From Paenibacillus sp. GP183 (GTDB lineage: Bacteria; Bacillota; Bacilli; Paenibacillales; NBRC-103111), in the NCBI RefSeq assembly GCF_900104695.1, contig NZ_FNSW01000001.1, positions 2,418,001 to 2,482,000 of the forward strand: DNA of 64,000 nucleotides, written 5' to 3'. Below the pieces are notes generated by a model. It was not told the origin of the DNA and made no database searches. It saw only the letters and a list, made by a program, of their open reading frames with translations. Both the position numbers and the translations under genes were made by a program. The number at the start of each line of letters is the position of its first letter. Position 1 is the first letter of the stretch. This document shows, piece by piece, positions 16,081-25,499 of the stretch.

Positions 16081-17247
16081 TCAACTGAGAAAAGCTCCAA
16101 TCCGCTTGGCTGCTTCTAACAGTCTAGCTTCCTCCTGCACCATGGCTATACGAACATAGCCTTCTCCCTCGGCTCCAAAAGCATCTCCCGGAATTATGAC
16201 AACACCCGCGTTGTAAAGTATTTCCCGGGAAATTTGTCGAGACGTCCAGCCCTCAGGAATACGTGCCCATATGAACATGGTTGCTTTAGGCGGTGCTATC
16301 TCCCATCCCGCATCATGCAAAGCTGCTATAAAAGCATTTCGTCTCCGTTCATAAACAATTGCAACTGTATGATCGTTATGCATATCTTCTTCCATAGCAG
16401 CAATTCCTGCCCTTTGTATAGCTTGAAATACGCCGTAATCAATATTGGATTTTAATTTTTGAAGTGCTCCCACTACCTCGGAATTCCCAACTAGGAAAGC
16501 AATCCGGCAGCCCGCCATGCTAAAGCTTTTCGACAAAGAATGAAATTCTACCGCCACATCCTTAGCCCCATTAACCTCTAACAAGCTAAGGGGCCTATAC
16601 CCATCGAACGCCATTTCCGAATAAGCCAAATCATGGACCAGCAAAAGCTGATGTTCTTTGGCAAAAGCGACCCATTCTTCAAAAAATGCACGATCAGCTA
16701 CTGCAGAAAGAGGATTGCTCGGATAATTAAGCAGCATAAATTTGGCTCTGGCCAATGTTTCTTTAGGGATCTCCAGGAGGTTGGGCAAATAGTTATTTTC
16801 TGATCGCAGAGGCACTTTGTAAGATTCCACACCTGCCAGAACAAGGCTGGCTTCATAAATGGGATACCCGGGGTCAGGCACAATGACCACATCTCCAGGA
16901 TCGCACAAAGCCATCGCCAAATGAGCAAGGCCATCCTGGGAACCCATAAGAGTCAAAATTTCCTTAACGGGGTTAAGCTCTACTCCAAATCGATGATGAT
17001 ACCAATGTGCTGCCGTTTGGCGAAATTCCAAGCTTCCTTCGGAGCTCGGATATCCGTACAAGCTGGTATCCGATACCGCTTCAACCATAGCTTTCAAGAT
17101 CGCATCGGAAGGAGGAAGGTCCGGACTGCCAATACCTAAATCTATGACATCTACCCCTTGATTTATGACCTCACGCTTCCATGCAGCTACCTCCGAAAAA
17201 ATGGCTGAGCCCAGCTGTGACAATCTTTTTGAGCCTGTTATTTTCAT
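16081..17247 (-). CDS. Class I/II aminotransferase, LL-diaminopimelate aminotransferase-like
   Basis: PLP enzyme, 388 residues. Seen: VIDLGIGSPDLPPSDAI near the N-terminus, GYPSSEGSLEFRQ, LLNYPSNPLSA (Asn stacking region), HDLAYSEMAFDG and the PLP-lysine segment HSLSKSFSMAGCRIAF. This subgroup is commonly labelled LL-diaminopimelate aminotransferase in Bacillales, but substrate specificity is not proven and an alanine or branched-chain role is possible. Start ATG with GAGGTTATAAG upstream. Next gene after the site-2 protease on the same strand, 23 bases apart. Confidence 0.85.
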   Translation of the reverse strand: MKITGSKRLSQLGSAIFSEVAAWKREVINQGVDVIDLGIGSPDLPPSDAILKAMVEAVSDTSLYGYPSSEGSLEFRQTAAHWYHHRFGVELNPVKEILTLMGSQDGLAHLAMALCDPGDVVIVPDPGYPIYEASLVLAGVESYKVPLRSENNYLPNLLEIPKETLARAKFMLLNYPSNPLSAVADRAFFEEWVAFAKEHQLLLVHDLAYSEMAFDGYRPLSLLEVNGAKDVAVEFHSLSKSFSMAGCRIAFLVGNSEVVGALQKLKSNIDYGVFQAIQRAGIAAMEEDMHNDHTVAIVYERRRNAFIAALHDAGWEIAPPKATMFIWARIPEGWTSRQISREILYNAGVVIIPGDAFGAEGEGYVRIAMVQEEARLLEAAKRIGAFLS

Positions 17248-17270
17248 CTTATAACCTCTTTACCATGTTC

Positions 17271-18353
17271 TTATCTCAGTAATGGCAGCATATGCACCTG
17301 TCTGATCATAAAAAACAAGAACAGCGCAAGCGCCAAATAGGCCATTCCGAATTTCCAACGGGTTGCAATCGGAACATCAAAGTAAGCGTCATTTACATAG
17401 GGGGTATACTCGATTTGTACATGAATGCCCAGATGCAGGCCAGTTTCTTTTTGCACTTGCTCAACTCGAACGACCTCAATTTTTTTGATCAAAATTTGCG
17501 CTGGCACTTCTATGCGTTGGTGGAAGCCGATTCCTTCCCATGCGATTTCGATAGTCTGCGCCCCTTCCTCCGAGCCGCTTAGCTCCGAGTAAGTGGTGTA
17601 GGAAAGCTCTCTCCGATGATTTTCTCCAGGTATAAAGTAACCCTGCGCCAGCAAATGCTCAGCCGAAAAGTCAAAGCGGGTGGTCGAGACCATGATCTTT
17701 TCGCGTTTTCTGAATTTGACGAATTTTTGATACAGATCCCAGGCAAAAGTCGCCCAAATGATGAAGAAAATGATGCTTTTCAAGTAAATAATAATGACTA
17801 GTCCGCCTACCAAGCCCACCAGCCACAGCCAGCGAGTTACAGCGGTAGAAATTCTGCCTCCATCCAGCGGATGAATCGGCAGCAAATTAATCAGGTTCAA
17901 ATAAAAACCTAAATAGGACATGTAAATGAGCAGCTCCGAGTTTAACCCTTGACCGAGCAGATAGGCGGCTGCTGCGCCAATCGTTCCAAGTAAGGGGCCG
18001 CCGAAAGCGACAAATGCCTCCGTGGCGGCATCCCGGGGATTTCTCTTTAAAGTGATTAAAGCCCCAAGGAAGGGGATAAAAACAGGAGCCGTTACAGGCA
18101 GTTTTTTATATTTTGCCGCAAACACATGACCCATTTCATGAATCAAAATCATAATTACCAATCCGATGGCAAAGGACCATGGAGCGATCAAGGCATAAGC
18201 ACCTATCGTAACAAACATGCTGATGACGGCGCCGCCGACTTTGCCTAATTTCAATAATGGAATAATGAGCTTGGCTTGAGTGAGCAAAAATGCTCCCAGC
18301 GCGCCAAGATACCACAATGGATTCCTCTTCTTCGCTTCACGCTTTTCGGCCAA
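17271..18353 (-). CDS. Site-2 protease family (M50) membrane metalloprotease
   Basis: 360 residues. Intramembrane zinc protease core in residues about 20-215: HEMGH (His72, Glu73, His76) in IMILIHEMGHVFAA and the distal LLPIHPLDGGR (Asp164). The C-terminal about 130 residues form a soluble beta-rich extension ending in one more membrane helix. The start is TTG, supported by AAAGGGTGA; that AAAGGGTGA also contains the stop of the upstream ArsC-like gene, so the two are coupled. It may process anti-sigma factors or other membrane substrates; no target is evident. Confidence 0.88.
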   Translation of the reverse strand: MAEKREAKKRNPLWYLGALGAFLLTQAKLIIPLLKLGKVGGAVISMFVTIGAYALIAPWSFAIGLVIMILIHEMGHVFAAKYKKLPVTAPVFIPFLGALITLKRNPRDAATEAFVAFGGPLLGTIGAAAAYLLGQGLNSELLIYMSYLGFYLNLINLLPIHPLDGGRISTAVTRWLWLVGLVGGLVIIIYLKSIIFFIIWATFAWDLYQKFVKFRKREKIMVSTTRFDFSAEHLLAQGYFIPGENHRRELSYTTYSELSGSEEGAQTIEIAWEGIGFHQRIEVPAQILIKKIEVVRVEQVQKETGLHLGIHVQIEYTPYVNDAYFDVPIATRWKFGMAYLALALFLFFMIRQVHMLPLLR

Positions 18354-18359
18354 TCTCAG

Positions 18360-18725
18360 TCACCCTTTCCCCCATGCTTCCTCATATATGTTTTCCTTAA
18401 AACCAACGGTAACCTTGTGGCCATCTGTAACAATAGGACGCTTGATCAGCCTTCCGTTAGAAGAGAGCAGCTTCAGCATCTGCTTCTCTGTCATTCCTGG
18501 CAGCTTATCCTTAAGCCCCATTTCCTTGTAAACCTCACCGGAGGTATTGAAAAACTTCTTGATCTCCAGACCACTGTCGGTCAGCAACTTTTTTAGCTCC
18601 TTCGCGGTAGGCGGCGTCTCAAAAAGCGGGATGCTTTCCTCGATCTTCACATCGTGGGCTTTCAGCCATTTGGTCGCATCAGAGCAGGTGCCGCATTTAT
18701 GATATCCATAAAATTTGACGCTCAT
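18360..18725 (-). CDS. ArsC/Spx-family thioredoxin-fold protein (YusI/YffB-like)
   Basis: 121 residues. N-terminal KFYGYHKCGTCSDATKWL places a CxxC (Cys11, Cys14) at the first helix, and NGRLIKRPIVTDG is the conserved Arg-Pro segment of the family. Spx proper has a CxxC and RNA-polymerase contact residues; the sequence here looks closer to the ArsC-like reductase branch, so a redox or regulatory role is possible. Start ATG with GGAGAACTTATTC. First gene of a three-gene set with the protease and aminotransferase. Confidence 0.87.
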   Translation of the reverse strand: MSVKFYGYHKCGTCSDATKWLKAHDVKIEESIPLFETPPTAKELKKLLTDSGLEIKKFFNTSGEVYKEMGLKDKLPGMTEKQMLKLLSSNGRLIKRPIVTDGHKVTVGFKENIYEEAWGKG

Positions 18726-18801
18726 GAATAAGTTCTCCTTTATATAGCAATGGTTAAATTTTGGGCTAAGACGGGGTTAAAGTCAAGCAATGGCAAGGTC
18801 A

Positions 18802-18843
18802 AAATGAAAGGCCGCAAAACGAACTTTCGCCCTTTTTGCGACC
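18802..18843 (-). terminator. Terminator at the end of the cobalamin operon
   Basis: Minus strand GGTCGCAAAA, 14-base loop, TTTTGCGGCC, then TTTCATTTTG, 25 bases after the rluA-like stop codon. It separates the cobalamin transcription unit from the ArsC-like gene. Confidence 0.75.
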
Positions 18844-18868
18844 TCCTATGGAAAGAGAAAGTATCCTG

Positions 18869-19810
18869 TCAGGACTGGCCAAAACGCAGCCAATCCTTCA
18901 ATTGTATAAGATCCTCGGGCAGCGGCGCAGTGAACTCCACGTGCTCTCGTGTTCCCGGATGCCGGAAACCCAATTTATATGCATGCAGCGCCTGCCTCCG
19001 AAGATTGTCTTCCGGCAACAAAGATGCTGCCTCTGCGAATTTTTCCAACGTATACAGCTTATCGCCGATGAGCGGGTGGCCAAGGTGCCTCATATGCACG
19101 CGAATCTGATGGGTCCGGCCCGTCTCCAGCCATATCCGCACACAAGCGCCCTGGTCAAATTGTTCCACGACCTCATAATGGGTAACCGCCGAATATCCGT
19201 CCGGTGTTACGATGCGCACATGCGGCTGCTCCGGATCGCGGTCAATGGGCTCGTTGATGGTTCCGCTGCCTGTTTCCACAACGCCCCATACAAAGGCCAA
19301 ATATTCTTTTCTCACTTGGTGGGCAATCATTTGCTCCGAGATTTGTTGATGCGCATAGGGTGTTTTGGCAATCGCGAGGACACCCGAGGTTTCCTGGTCA
19401 AGCCGGTGGACAGGGCGAAACCGGTAACTGAGACCTGACTGCTTCCAATGGTACACCACTCCATTTGCGAGAGTGTTCATGTAATGCCCGTGCGTAGGAT
19501 GCACGATGATCCCAGCTTCTTTGGCGAGAATCAACAGCTGTTCGTCTTCATGGATGATTGTAAGAGGCAGATCCTGAGGCAAAATATCCTCCGACTCCTC
19601 GTGCTCCATTCGCAGTTCTACCCGATCTCCCGCCCGTACATGCACACTGATGTATTGACGCACCCCGTTTACGGTGATGCCTTGCTCCGACAGCTTCACA
19701 CGGGAAATCAGCTTGCGGGAAACACCCATTCTTTTTTGTAAAATAGTTTTCAGCAAAAAGCCGTCTTCCTCAGGAGGAACGAGATAAATAAGAGGTTCAT
19801 AGTAGCTCAT
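18869..19810 (-). CDS. RluA-family pseudouridine synthase
   Basis: 313 residues; converts uridine to pseudouridine in rRNA. N-terminal S4-like RNA-binding segment (residues about 15-70, MGVSRKLISRVKLSEQGITVNG), then the catalytic motif HRLDQETSG with Asp138 and the conserved GRTHQIRVHMRHLGHPLIGD. The ATG overlaps the stop of pduO by four bases (ATGA), so this RNA-modification gene is translated from the cobalamin operon. The exact rRNA site (RluC/RluD-like) cannot be told. Confidence 0.93.
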   Translation of the reverse strand: MSYYEPLIYLVPPEEDGFLLKTILQKRMGVSRKLISRVKLSEQGITVNGVRQYISVHVRAGDRVELRMEHEESEDILPQDLPLTIIHEDEQLLILAKEAGIIVHPTHGHYMNTLANGVVYHWKQSGLSYRFRPVHRLDQETSGVLAIAKTPYAHQQISEQMIAHQVRKEYLAFVWGVVETGSGTINEPIDRDPEQPHVRIVTPDGYSAVTHYEVVEQFDQGACVRIWLETGRTHQIRVHMRHLGHPLIGDKLYTLEKFAEAASLLPEDNLRRQALHAYKLGFRHPGTREHVEFTAPLPEDLIQLKDWLRFGQS

Positions 19811-20376
19811 TTTTTATGTCTGAATACTTCAGCACTGCGGAGATACTCCACGTCAGCTACACCTTCGCGAAAATTGGCAGTACGAGCAACCGTGAAGAAT
19901 AGGTCGGACAATCGATTTAAATACCGGCGAACCTCCGGATTGATTTCCTGCGTCCTTGCCAAGGTCACCACTCTGCGCTCCGCACGTCTGCACACTGTTC
20001 TGCAAATATGCAATGCCGATGATGCTTGATTGCCTCCAGGTAAAATGAACCGGGTAATGTCAGGTGTTTCCGCATCGTATTTATCAATCCATGCTTCAAG
20101 CACATCCACCATCCCAGCCGTTACTTTAAAAGGACGAAGCTCAGGCTTGAGCGTTGCCAGATCAGACCCGCAATCAAACAGCTCATGCTGAACCTGGAGC
20201 AAATCTTCCAATAGATCGTTAAACGTATCCGGGTTCATAAAACTTATGGCCTGCCCCAAATAGCAGTTCAACTCATCCACAGTGCCATAGGCTTCTACGC
20301 GAATATCATCTTTATCGACCCTGCCGCCAATAACACCCGTTTGACCGGCATCTCCGGTGCGTGTATAAATTTTCAT
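19807..20376 (-). CDS. pduO: Cob(I)alamin adenosyltransferase, PduO type
   Basis: 189 residues; transfers the 5'-deoxyadenosyl group of ATP to cob(I)alamin or cob(I)yrinic acid a,c-diamide. Hallmarks: N-terminal MKIYTRTGDAGQTGV (ATP loop), EAYGTVDELNCYLG, FILPGGNQASSALHICRTVCRRAER (active-site helix). Ribosome binding site CAGGAGGGAC. It lies 22 bases downstream of cobQ and overlaps the next gene. Confidence 0.95.
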   Translation of the reverse strand: MKIYTRTGDAGQTGVIGGRVDKDDIRVEAYGTVDELNCYLGQAISFMNPDTFNDLLEDLLQVQHELFDCGSDLATLKPELRPFKVTAGMVDVLEAWIDKYDAETPDITRFILPGGNQASSALHICRTVCRRAERRVVTLARTQEINPEVRRYLNRLSDLFFTVARTANFREGVADVEYLRSAEVFRHKK

Positions 20377-20398
20377 CCATAAGTCCCTCCTGAAATCA

Positions 20399-21958
20399 TC
20401 AGTTTACATTTAAGCCCATCATCTCATAAACCTGCCGCATATCCAAGTGCTCTCGCACGTGTTCGGCCAGTCTGTCAAAGGCTGCTTCACGCCGCTCTTT
20501 AAATCGCAGCTCCGCTGGCAAAGGCGTCAGCCCCTTGCTGCTTCGAATTCGATTCAACCAGTCCCGGCGAAAATCATCATTATGTAAAATTCCATGTACA
20601 TAGGTGCCCCATACTTTACCGTCCAAAGCAACGGCGCCTTCCTCATGCGGGATTTCCGTGGATAATCCGTTTCGAATCCGAAAGGGATGCGCTGCCGGCT
20701 CCAGAAATCGCGTGCGGCCCATGTGAATCTCATAGCCTTCAATCGGGATTTCCTCTTGTCCCGTGTAAAGACGGCTGGTGCCTTCCACTTGAACCGTTCG
20801 TTTGTCAGCGGAGAACATGGTTTCCGCGGGAAATAAATCAAGGCCGCTGAGCTGCGGCGTGTCCGATTCCCATCCATCCGGATCCAGCAGCGTGCGACCC
20901 ATCATCTGATAGCCTGCGCAGATCCCCAATACCCAGCGCTGCTCCTCAAGAGCGTGCAGCTTGATTTGGTCGGCAAAGCCGGATTCCTGCAGAAACTGCA
21001 AATCCGCCATCGTGTTCTTGCTGCCGGGAAGGATGACGACATCCGGATCTCCCCACTCCGAGATGTGCGTGATATACCGGAAATGCACATCCTGCTCCTG
21101 CTGCAACGGATCAAAATCCGTAAAGTTCGAAATGCGCGGCAAGCGAATGACGGCTATATCGAGCTGATCCGCAGATTTAGCTGCAGCGTCTTGGTCGTAG
21201 ACCCGCTGCTTGCGCTTGGAATCCAGCGAAGCCGAATCCTCGTCCTCGATGCCAAGCTGAGGCAGATAGGGGATGACGCCGAGCACGGGCTTGCCTGTGC
21301 GTTCCTCCAGCCACTCCAAACCCGGCTGCAGCAGGCTGACATCTCCGCGAAACTTGTTGATGATGAAGCCCTTAACTCTGGCTCTCTCTTGGTCGGTAAG
21401 GATGTCCAGCGTCCCGACGATCGAAGCGAACACTCCACCCCGATCAATATCGGCGACAAGGATCACAGGTGCATCCGCCCAACCGGCCAATCGCATGTTG
21501 ACGATATCCCGATCTTTTAAATTGACCTCGGCCGGGCTGCCCGCCCCCTCCAGCACAACCAAATCATACTCGCCGCGCAATCTTGCAAGAGCATCCTTGA
21601 CGATCTGCTCTGCCTGAGGCAGGTAAGATTCCCGATAGGTTCTTGCGTCGAGATCCATATAAGGCTTGCCATGCACGACAACCTGTGAAACCATATCCTG
21701 CTTGGGCTTTAAGAGGATCGGATTCATATCTGTGGTAGCCAGAATTTTGCAAGCATCCGCCTGAACGCCCTGGGCTCTTCCGATTTCCTTGCCATCATAA
21801 GTCACGTACGAATTAAGCGACATATTTTGTGATTTATAGGGAGCTGTGCGCCAGCCGTCCTGGACAAAGATGCGGCAAAGCGCAGCGGTCAGAATGCTTT
21901 TGCCTACATCCGATGCAGTACCTTGAACCATAATGGTTTTCGCGATCCGCTCGCTCAC
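20399..21958 (-). CDS. cobQ: Cobyric acid synthase (glutamine-hydrolysing)
   Basis: Amidates the b, d, e and g carboxylates of adenosylcobyrinic a,c-diamide. 519 residues. The N-terminal P-loop-like MVQGTASDVGKSILTAALCR and YKSQNMSLNSYVT mark the synthetase half; the C-terminal class I glutamine amidotransferase half has the nucleophile in LGICAGYQMMG and the catalytic His in GTYVHGILHND. The start is GTG, overlapping the cobD stop by one base, with GGGGAGGGG upstream. Also called CbiP. Confidence 0.96.
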   Translation of the reverse strand: MSERIAKTIMVQGTASDVGKSILTAALCRIFVQDGWRTAPYKSQNMSLNSYVTYDGKEIGRAQGVQADACKILATTDMNPILLKPKQDMVSQVVVHGKPYMDLDARTYRESYLPQAEQIVKDALARLRGEYDLVVLEGAGSPAEVNLKDRDIVNMRLAGWADAPVILVADIDRGGVFASIVGTLDILTDQERARVKGFIINKFRGDVSLLQPGLEWLEERTGKPVLGVIPYLPQLGIEDEDSASLDSKRKQRVYDQDAAAKSADQLDIAVIRLPRISNFTDFDPLQQEQDVHFRYITHISEWGDPDVVILPGSKNTMADLQFLQESGFADQIKLHALEEQRWVLGICAGYQMMGRTLLDPDGWESDTPQLSGLDLFPAETMFSADKRTVQVEGTSRLYTGQEEIPIEGYEIHMGRTRFLEPAAHPFRIRNGLSTEIPHEEGAVALDGKVWGTYVHGILHNDDFRRDWLNRIRSSKGLTPLPAELRFKERREAAFDRLAEHVREHLDMRQVYEMMGLNVN

Positions 21959-23061
21959 TATACCCCTCCCCCTTTGTCCGCCGAAAGCTCCTGTATCATT
22001 TGCTTGAGGCCTGTTACAAGGCGTTCATTCTCGGGACGAAGGCGTATGGCTGTACGACAATAGCGCTGATTTAATCCTTGGAACAAGGAGGCGTCGCGGA
22101 TTAATATCCCTTGGGCGCCCATATGCTTTTGAGCCTGTTTGGCATCAATTCCGGATGCTTCAGAAAACGCAAACAGCAGGAAGTTCACATCACTTCGCAC
22201 CACATGAAGCCCTAACTGCTCGAGCTGTTCGGTCAGCCAAGGCTTTTCAGTCCGAAGCCATTCATGGGTCGCATTCTCGAAGGCATGGTCGTCCAATACG
22301 GCAGCACCGATCAGTTGAGCCAAGTAATTCACACTCCACTGAACCTGCAGCTTAGCGAGCTCACGAATTCGGTTAGGGTGGGCAACGATAAACCCAAGAC
22401 GGATGCCCGGGATCGAGTAAAATTTGGTCATGGAACGAATGACATAAAGGTCCGGTTGAATGGCTGCACGGCGCAGCATGGATCTTTCCTTTTCATCCAC
22501 AGTAAAATCAATGAAGGCCTCATCCAGTATGAGCGGTTTCCCGCTATCGACAAGCTGTTCCAGCAGCATCTGAGGGATGAGCTTCCCGGTTGGATTGTTA
22601 GGATGGCCAAGGAACAACAGATCGCTTTTCATGGAAGCTTCCATCAAGGCCGCTTTCTGAAGCACAAAGCTTGTCTTCGCTTGCAGCTCCATATTGTGGA
22701 TACTGCCTCGGGAATTACGGATCGCTTCTTCATACTCGGAAAAAGAGGGTCTGGCCAGCCCCGTAATATCAGGCTGGAGCACCCGTACAATAAGATCAAT
22801 CAGCTCGGCAGCACCATTTCCTACAAGAATGCTTTCGGGTGGAATGCCATATTTGCGAGAAAGCTTATCTCTCAGCTCTCGTACTGCAGGATCGGGATAC
22901 TTCACGATATCCTTCCAATGCCTAGCCATCAATTCCTCAACGATTGGAGGAGGACCCAGAGGATTCATATTGGAGCTAAAATCGAGAAATTGTTCCTTGG
23001 GAAGCCCGAAGGACTCTTGCGCCGTCCATAAGTCCCCTCCGTGCCCGAATCTTTCCAGCAT
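21958..23061 (-). CDS. cobD: Threonine-phosphate decarboxylase
   Basis: PLP enzyme that makes (R)-1-amino-2-propanol phosphate, the linker between the corrin ring and the nucleotide loop. 367 residues; starts MLERFGHGGDLWTAQE, the usual CobD N-terminus, then LDFSSNMNPLGPP and the PLP-Lys region IRSMTKFYSIPGIRLGF. Start ATG with GAAGGAGTGAAG. Located 14 bases after cobS and overlapping cobQ. The product feeds CbiB, encoded two genes upstream. Confidence 0.94.
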   Translation of the reverse strand: MLERFGHGGDLWTAQESFGLPKEQFLDFSSNMNPLGPPPIVEELMARHWKDIVKYPDPAVRELRDKLSRKYGIPPESILVGNGAAELIDLIVRVLQPDITGLARPSFSEYEEAIRNSRGSIHNMELQAKTSFVLQKAALMEASMKSDLLFLGHPNNPTGKLIPQMLLEQLVDSGKPLILDEAFIDFTVDEKERSMLRRAAIQPDLYVIRSMTKFYSIPGIRLGFIVAHPNRIRELAKLQVQWSVNYLAQLIGAAVLDDHAFENATHEWLRTEKPWLTEQLEQLGLHVVRSDVNFLLFAFSEASGIDAKQAQKHMGAQGILIRDASLFQGLNQRYCRTAIRLRPENERLVTGLKQMIQELSADKGGGV

Positions 23062-23075
23062 GATGCTTCACTCCT

Positions 23076-23921
23076 TCAATGGAAAAGCAAAATTACAGCT
23101 AAAAGCAGTACTGTTTCCAACAACTCATTAAGCGCTCCATAAGTATCGCCGGTAAGTCCACCAAGCTTATGCGCCAAATAGGCCGCGATGCCATAGCCGC
23201 AGCAGAAGGTCAGCAGCGGAAAAGCAGCAATGTACTGCCAAGCAAGCCCTTGTATGGCTGGCCATTCATTAGGTATATCCGGTATGATCTGGTTGCCAGC
23301 CCACATCCATGCAGCTGTCAGCGCCATTCCCAATACTAATCCCGCATAAACGTGCTTTAGCCCCACACTTTGATAAAAACTGCCCATCCCTGATTCACGT
23401 CTCGCATACGGCCAGCCTTGAATGCCGACCGACATAAACCAGCGGCTCCAGATGGGTACGACTGCCAGCAATAGGCTAGCTGCAGGCCATTTGGCGGAAG
23501 AAAGCAGCGCATAGAGCAGAGCAAACTTCAACAGCAGTTGAAGCACACAGACGATCACACCCATTGCGCCAACACGGCTGTCTTTCATGATCTCCAGCAT
23601 TTGCTCCCGAGGCCGGTGGCTGAGTATTCCATCTGCGGTATCCATCAAGCCGTCCAGATGGAGCCCGCCCGTAAGACCGACCCATAATACCAGGAGTAAG
23701 CAGGCCGCCGGGAGAACGGGGACAATGTGCAGCAATCCTGCGCCAGCAAAGCTGAGCAAGAGACCGATGACGGCGCCAACCAACGGATAAAAAATTACGC
23801 TGCGTCGGCAGATGGTCTCCGTGTATTCAAACCTAAACGGGATCGGCAATCGTGTAAGAAATTGAAAAGCCGCCACGAGCGCTTGTCCATAACCGATCCC
23901 TAGAGAAAGAGCAGTACGCAT
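23076..23921 (-). CDS. cobS: Adenosylcobinamide-GDP ribazoletransferase (cobalamin synthase)
   Basis: Integral membrane enzyme joining alpha-ribazole to adenosylcobinamide-GDP. 281 residues, about six to seven membrane segments, with the acidic motif GLHLDGLMDTADG near residues 95-105 typical of CobS, and LTGDTYGALNEL near the C-terminus. Ribosome binding site GGGAGG within the end of cbiB; the two genes overlap by 22 bases. Confidence 0.95.
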   Translation of the reverse strand: MRTALSLGIGYGQALVAAFQFLTRLPIPFRFEYTETICRRSVIFYPLVGAVIGLLLSFAGAGLLHIVPVLPAACLLLVLWVGLTGGLHLDGLMDTADGILSHRPREQMLEIMKDSRVGAMGVIVCVLQLLLKFALLYALLSSAKWPAASLLLAVVPIWSRWFMSVGIQGWPYARRESGMGSFYQSVGLKHVYAGLVLGMALTAAWMWAGNQIIPDIPNEWPAIQGLAWQYIAAFPLLTFCCGYGIAAYLAHKLGGLTGDTYGALNELLETVLLLAVILLFH

Positions 23922-24868
23922 ATAAGGCCTCCCATCACAGCAAAGCTGATGCCGTACAGGATGCGTACGGTCCCTACAATATCCCGCTGCGTCCGTTCAC
24001 GCAGCGGCCAGCCGAGGCGGGCGCGTTCGCTTGCCACGCCGCCGTACACATTCAGCCCGCCAAGCTCAATCCCGAGCGCACCGGCTACCGCCGACTCCGG
24101 GATCCCGCTGTTCGGGCTGGGGTGCAAATGCGCGAAGCGGCGGATGGCCCGCCACGCGCGCTTCGCGGAAAGCCCCGGCTGCAGGAGCGCGACGAAGATC
24201 AGAAGGAGGCCGGTCAGCCGGGCGGGGATCCAGTTCAGCACGTCGTCCCAGCGTGCTGAGGCCCAGCCGAAAAACAAATACTTCTCGCTCTTATAGCCCA
24301 CCATCGAATCGAGCGTGTTGGAAGCGCGGTACAGCATGGCCAGCGGAGCCGCACCCAAAAAAGCATAAAACAGCGGCGCTATCACCGCATCGACGATATT
24401 CTCGGATACCGTTTCCACGACGGCGCGGGTTAGCTCTGCCTCGCCGAGCTCTGCCGTATCCCGGCCTACGATATAGCCCGTATAGGTGCGCGCTTCTTGG
24501 ATATCGCCGTTACTTAGCGGTACATAGACGCGGTAGGCTGCGTCTTTCAAGCCTTTTATCGCAATGGTCGTTGAAATAAACCAGGTGGAGACGATATATC
24601 CAAGCCACTCTTGGATGGCTTGGGCTGCGGAAACAATGAGCAGCATGACGGCAAAGCTGAGTAATATCGTGGACAGGGTCAGCAGAATGCCTTTCACTTT
24701 TTGGGATGCAGGGTTCCCGGTTGCAGCCAGCTTACGCTCCATGAAGCGAATCCATCTGCCTATGTAAATAACAGGATGGGTCGGCCATTTGGGGTCACCG
24801 ACTAACCAATCAATCGCAATAGCTGCAGCCAGCATCCAGATTATTTCTTCAAATGAATAAAACAGCAT
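23900..24868 (-). CDS. cbiB: Adenosylcobinamide-phosphate synthase
   Basis: Membrane enzyme attaching aminopropanol (phosphate) to cobyric acid. 322 residues; the N-terminal AIAIDWLVGDPKWPTHPVIY is the family signature, later VSENIVDAVIAPLFYAFLG and several membrane segments. Residues roughly 200-290 are encoded by markedly GC-rich DNA (about 24,000-24,260) compared with the rest of the gene. ATG start, AGGGTGAAG upstream, 42 bases after cobU. Confidence 0.95.
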   Translation of the reverse strand: MLFYSFEEIIWMLAAAIAIDWLVGDPKWPTHPVIYIGRWIRFMERKLAATGNPASQKVKGILLTLSTILLSFAVMLLIVSAAQAIQEWLGYIVSTWFISTTIAIKGLKDAAYRVYVPLSNGDIQEARTYTGYIVGRDTAELGEAELTRAVVETVSENIVDAVIAPLFYAFLGAAPLAMLYRASNTLDSMVGYKSEKYLFFGWASARWDDVLNWIPARLTGLLLIFVALLQPGLSAKRAWRAIRRFAHLHPSPNSGIPESAVAGALGIELGGLNVYGGVASERARLGWPLRERTQRDIVGTVRILYGISFAVMGGLICVLLFL

Positions 24869-24910
24869 AAGCGTCGCTTCACCCTGCCTTCCATCATGCT
24901 TACAAGGGGA

Positions 24911-25477
24911 TTACTCCAGTCTGTATGCTCTGCTTTTCAGCTCGACAGGAATTCCCGCTGTTACCAAAAACACCTGATCACACAATGCAGCCAGCCTTTG
25001 ATTCATTTTGCCCGCGAGATCACGGAAGCTCCGTCCCAATGGGTATTCCGGTACAATACCGCTTCCCACTTCATTGGTAACCAACAATACCTGTCCTTTG
25101 CAGGAGGACACTCCTGCCAGCAATTCATCGACTTTCCCGGTGAGCTTCCCGGCCTTGTCAGGATCATGTTCATAACGAAGCAGCCAATTCGAAAGCCATA
25201 AGGTTAAACAATCCACAAGCACTATGGGAGCATCGTCATCTGTCCCGCTAACTTGCTTTAATTGCTCGCTTAGCTCATAAGGCTCTTCGATCGTCATCCA
25301 GTTGAAGCCGGATAGGTGCCGCTGTTCCTGATGCTGCAAGATGCGTTCGCGCATCTCTTCATCGTATATTTGTGCAGTGGCTATATAAATACCCTGCTTT
25401 TCGTTAAGCTGAACAGCGAGCTGCTCGGCGAATGTGCTTTTCCCGCTTCTCGCACCGCCTGTCACCAAAATCGCCAT
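24911..25477 (-). CDS. cobU: Adenosylcobinamide kinase / guanylyltransferase
   Basis: Bifunctional enzyme phosphorylating adenosylcobinamide and adding GMP. 188 residues from MAILVTGGARSGKST, where the P-loop lies at residues 7-14. The longer reading frame back to 25528 was rejected because GGAGGTGAAGCAT directly precedes this ATG. The LVDCLTLWLSNWL and VTNEVGSGIVPEYPLGR motifs are typical. Sits 22 bases after cobT, whose product supplies alpha-ribazole phosphate for the same pathway. Confidence 0.95.
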   Translation of the reverse strand: MAILVTGGARSGKSTFAEQLAVQLNEKQGIYIATAQIYDEEMRERILQHQEQRHLSGFNWMTIEEPYELSEQLKQVSGTDDDAPIVLVDCLTLWLSNWLLRYEHDPDKAGKLTGKVDELLAGVSSCKGQVLLVTNEVGSGIVPEYPLGRSFRDLAGKMNQRLAALCDQVFLVTAGIPVELKSRAYRLE

Positions 25478-25499
25478 ATGCTTCACCTCCAGCCAGCTC

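Noticed and set aside
22264-23031. 255-residue plus-strand frame opposite cobD
   Set aside because: Complement of a clear CobD coding sequence, no start signal and no recognisable motif.
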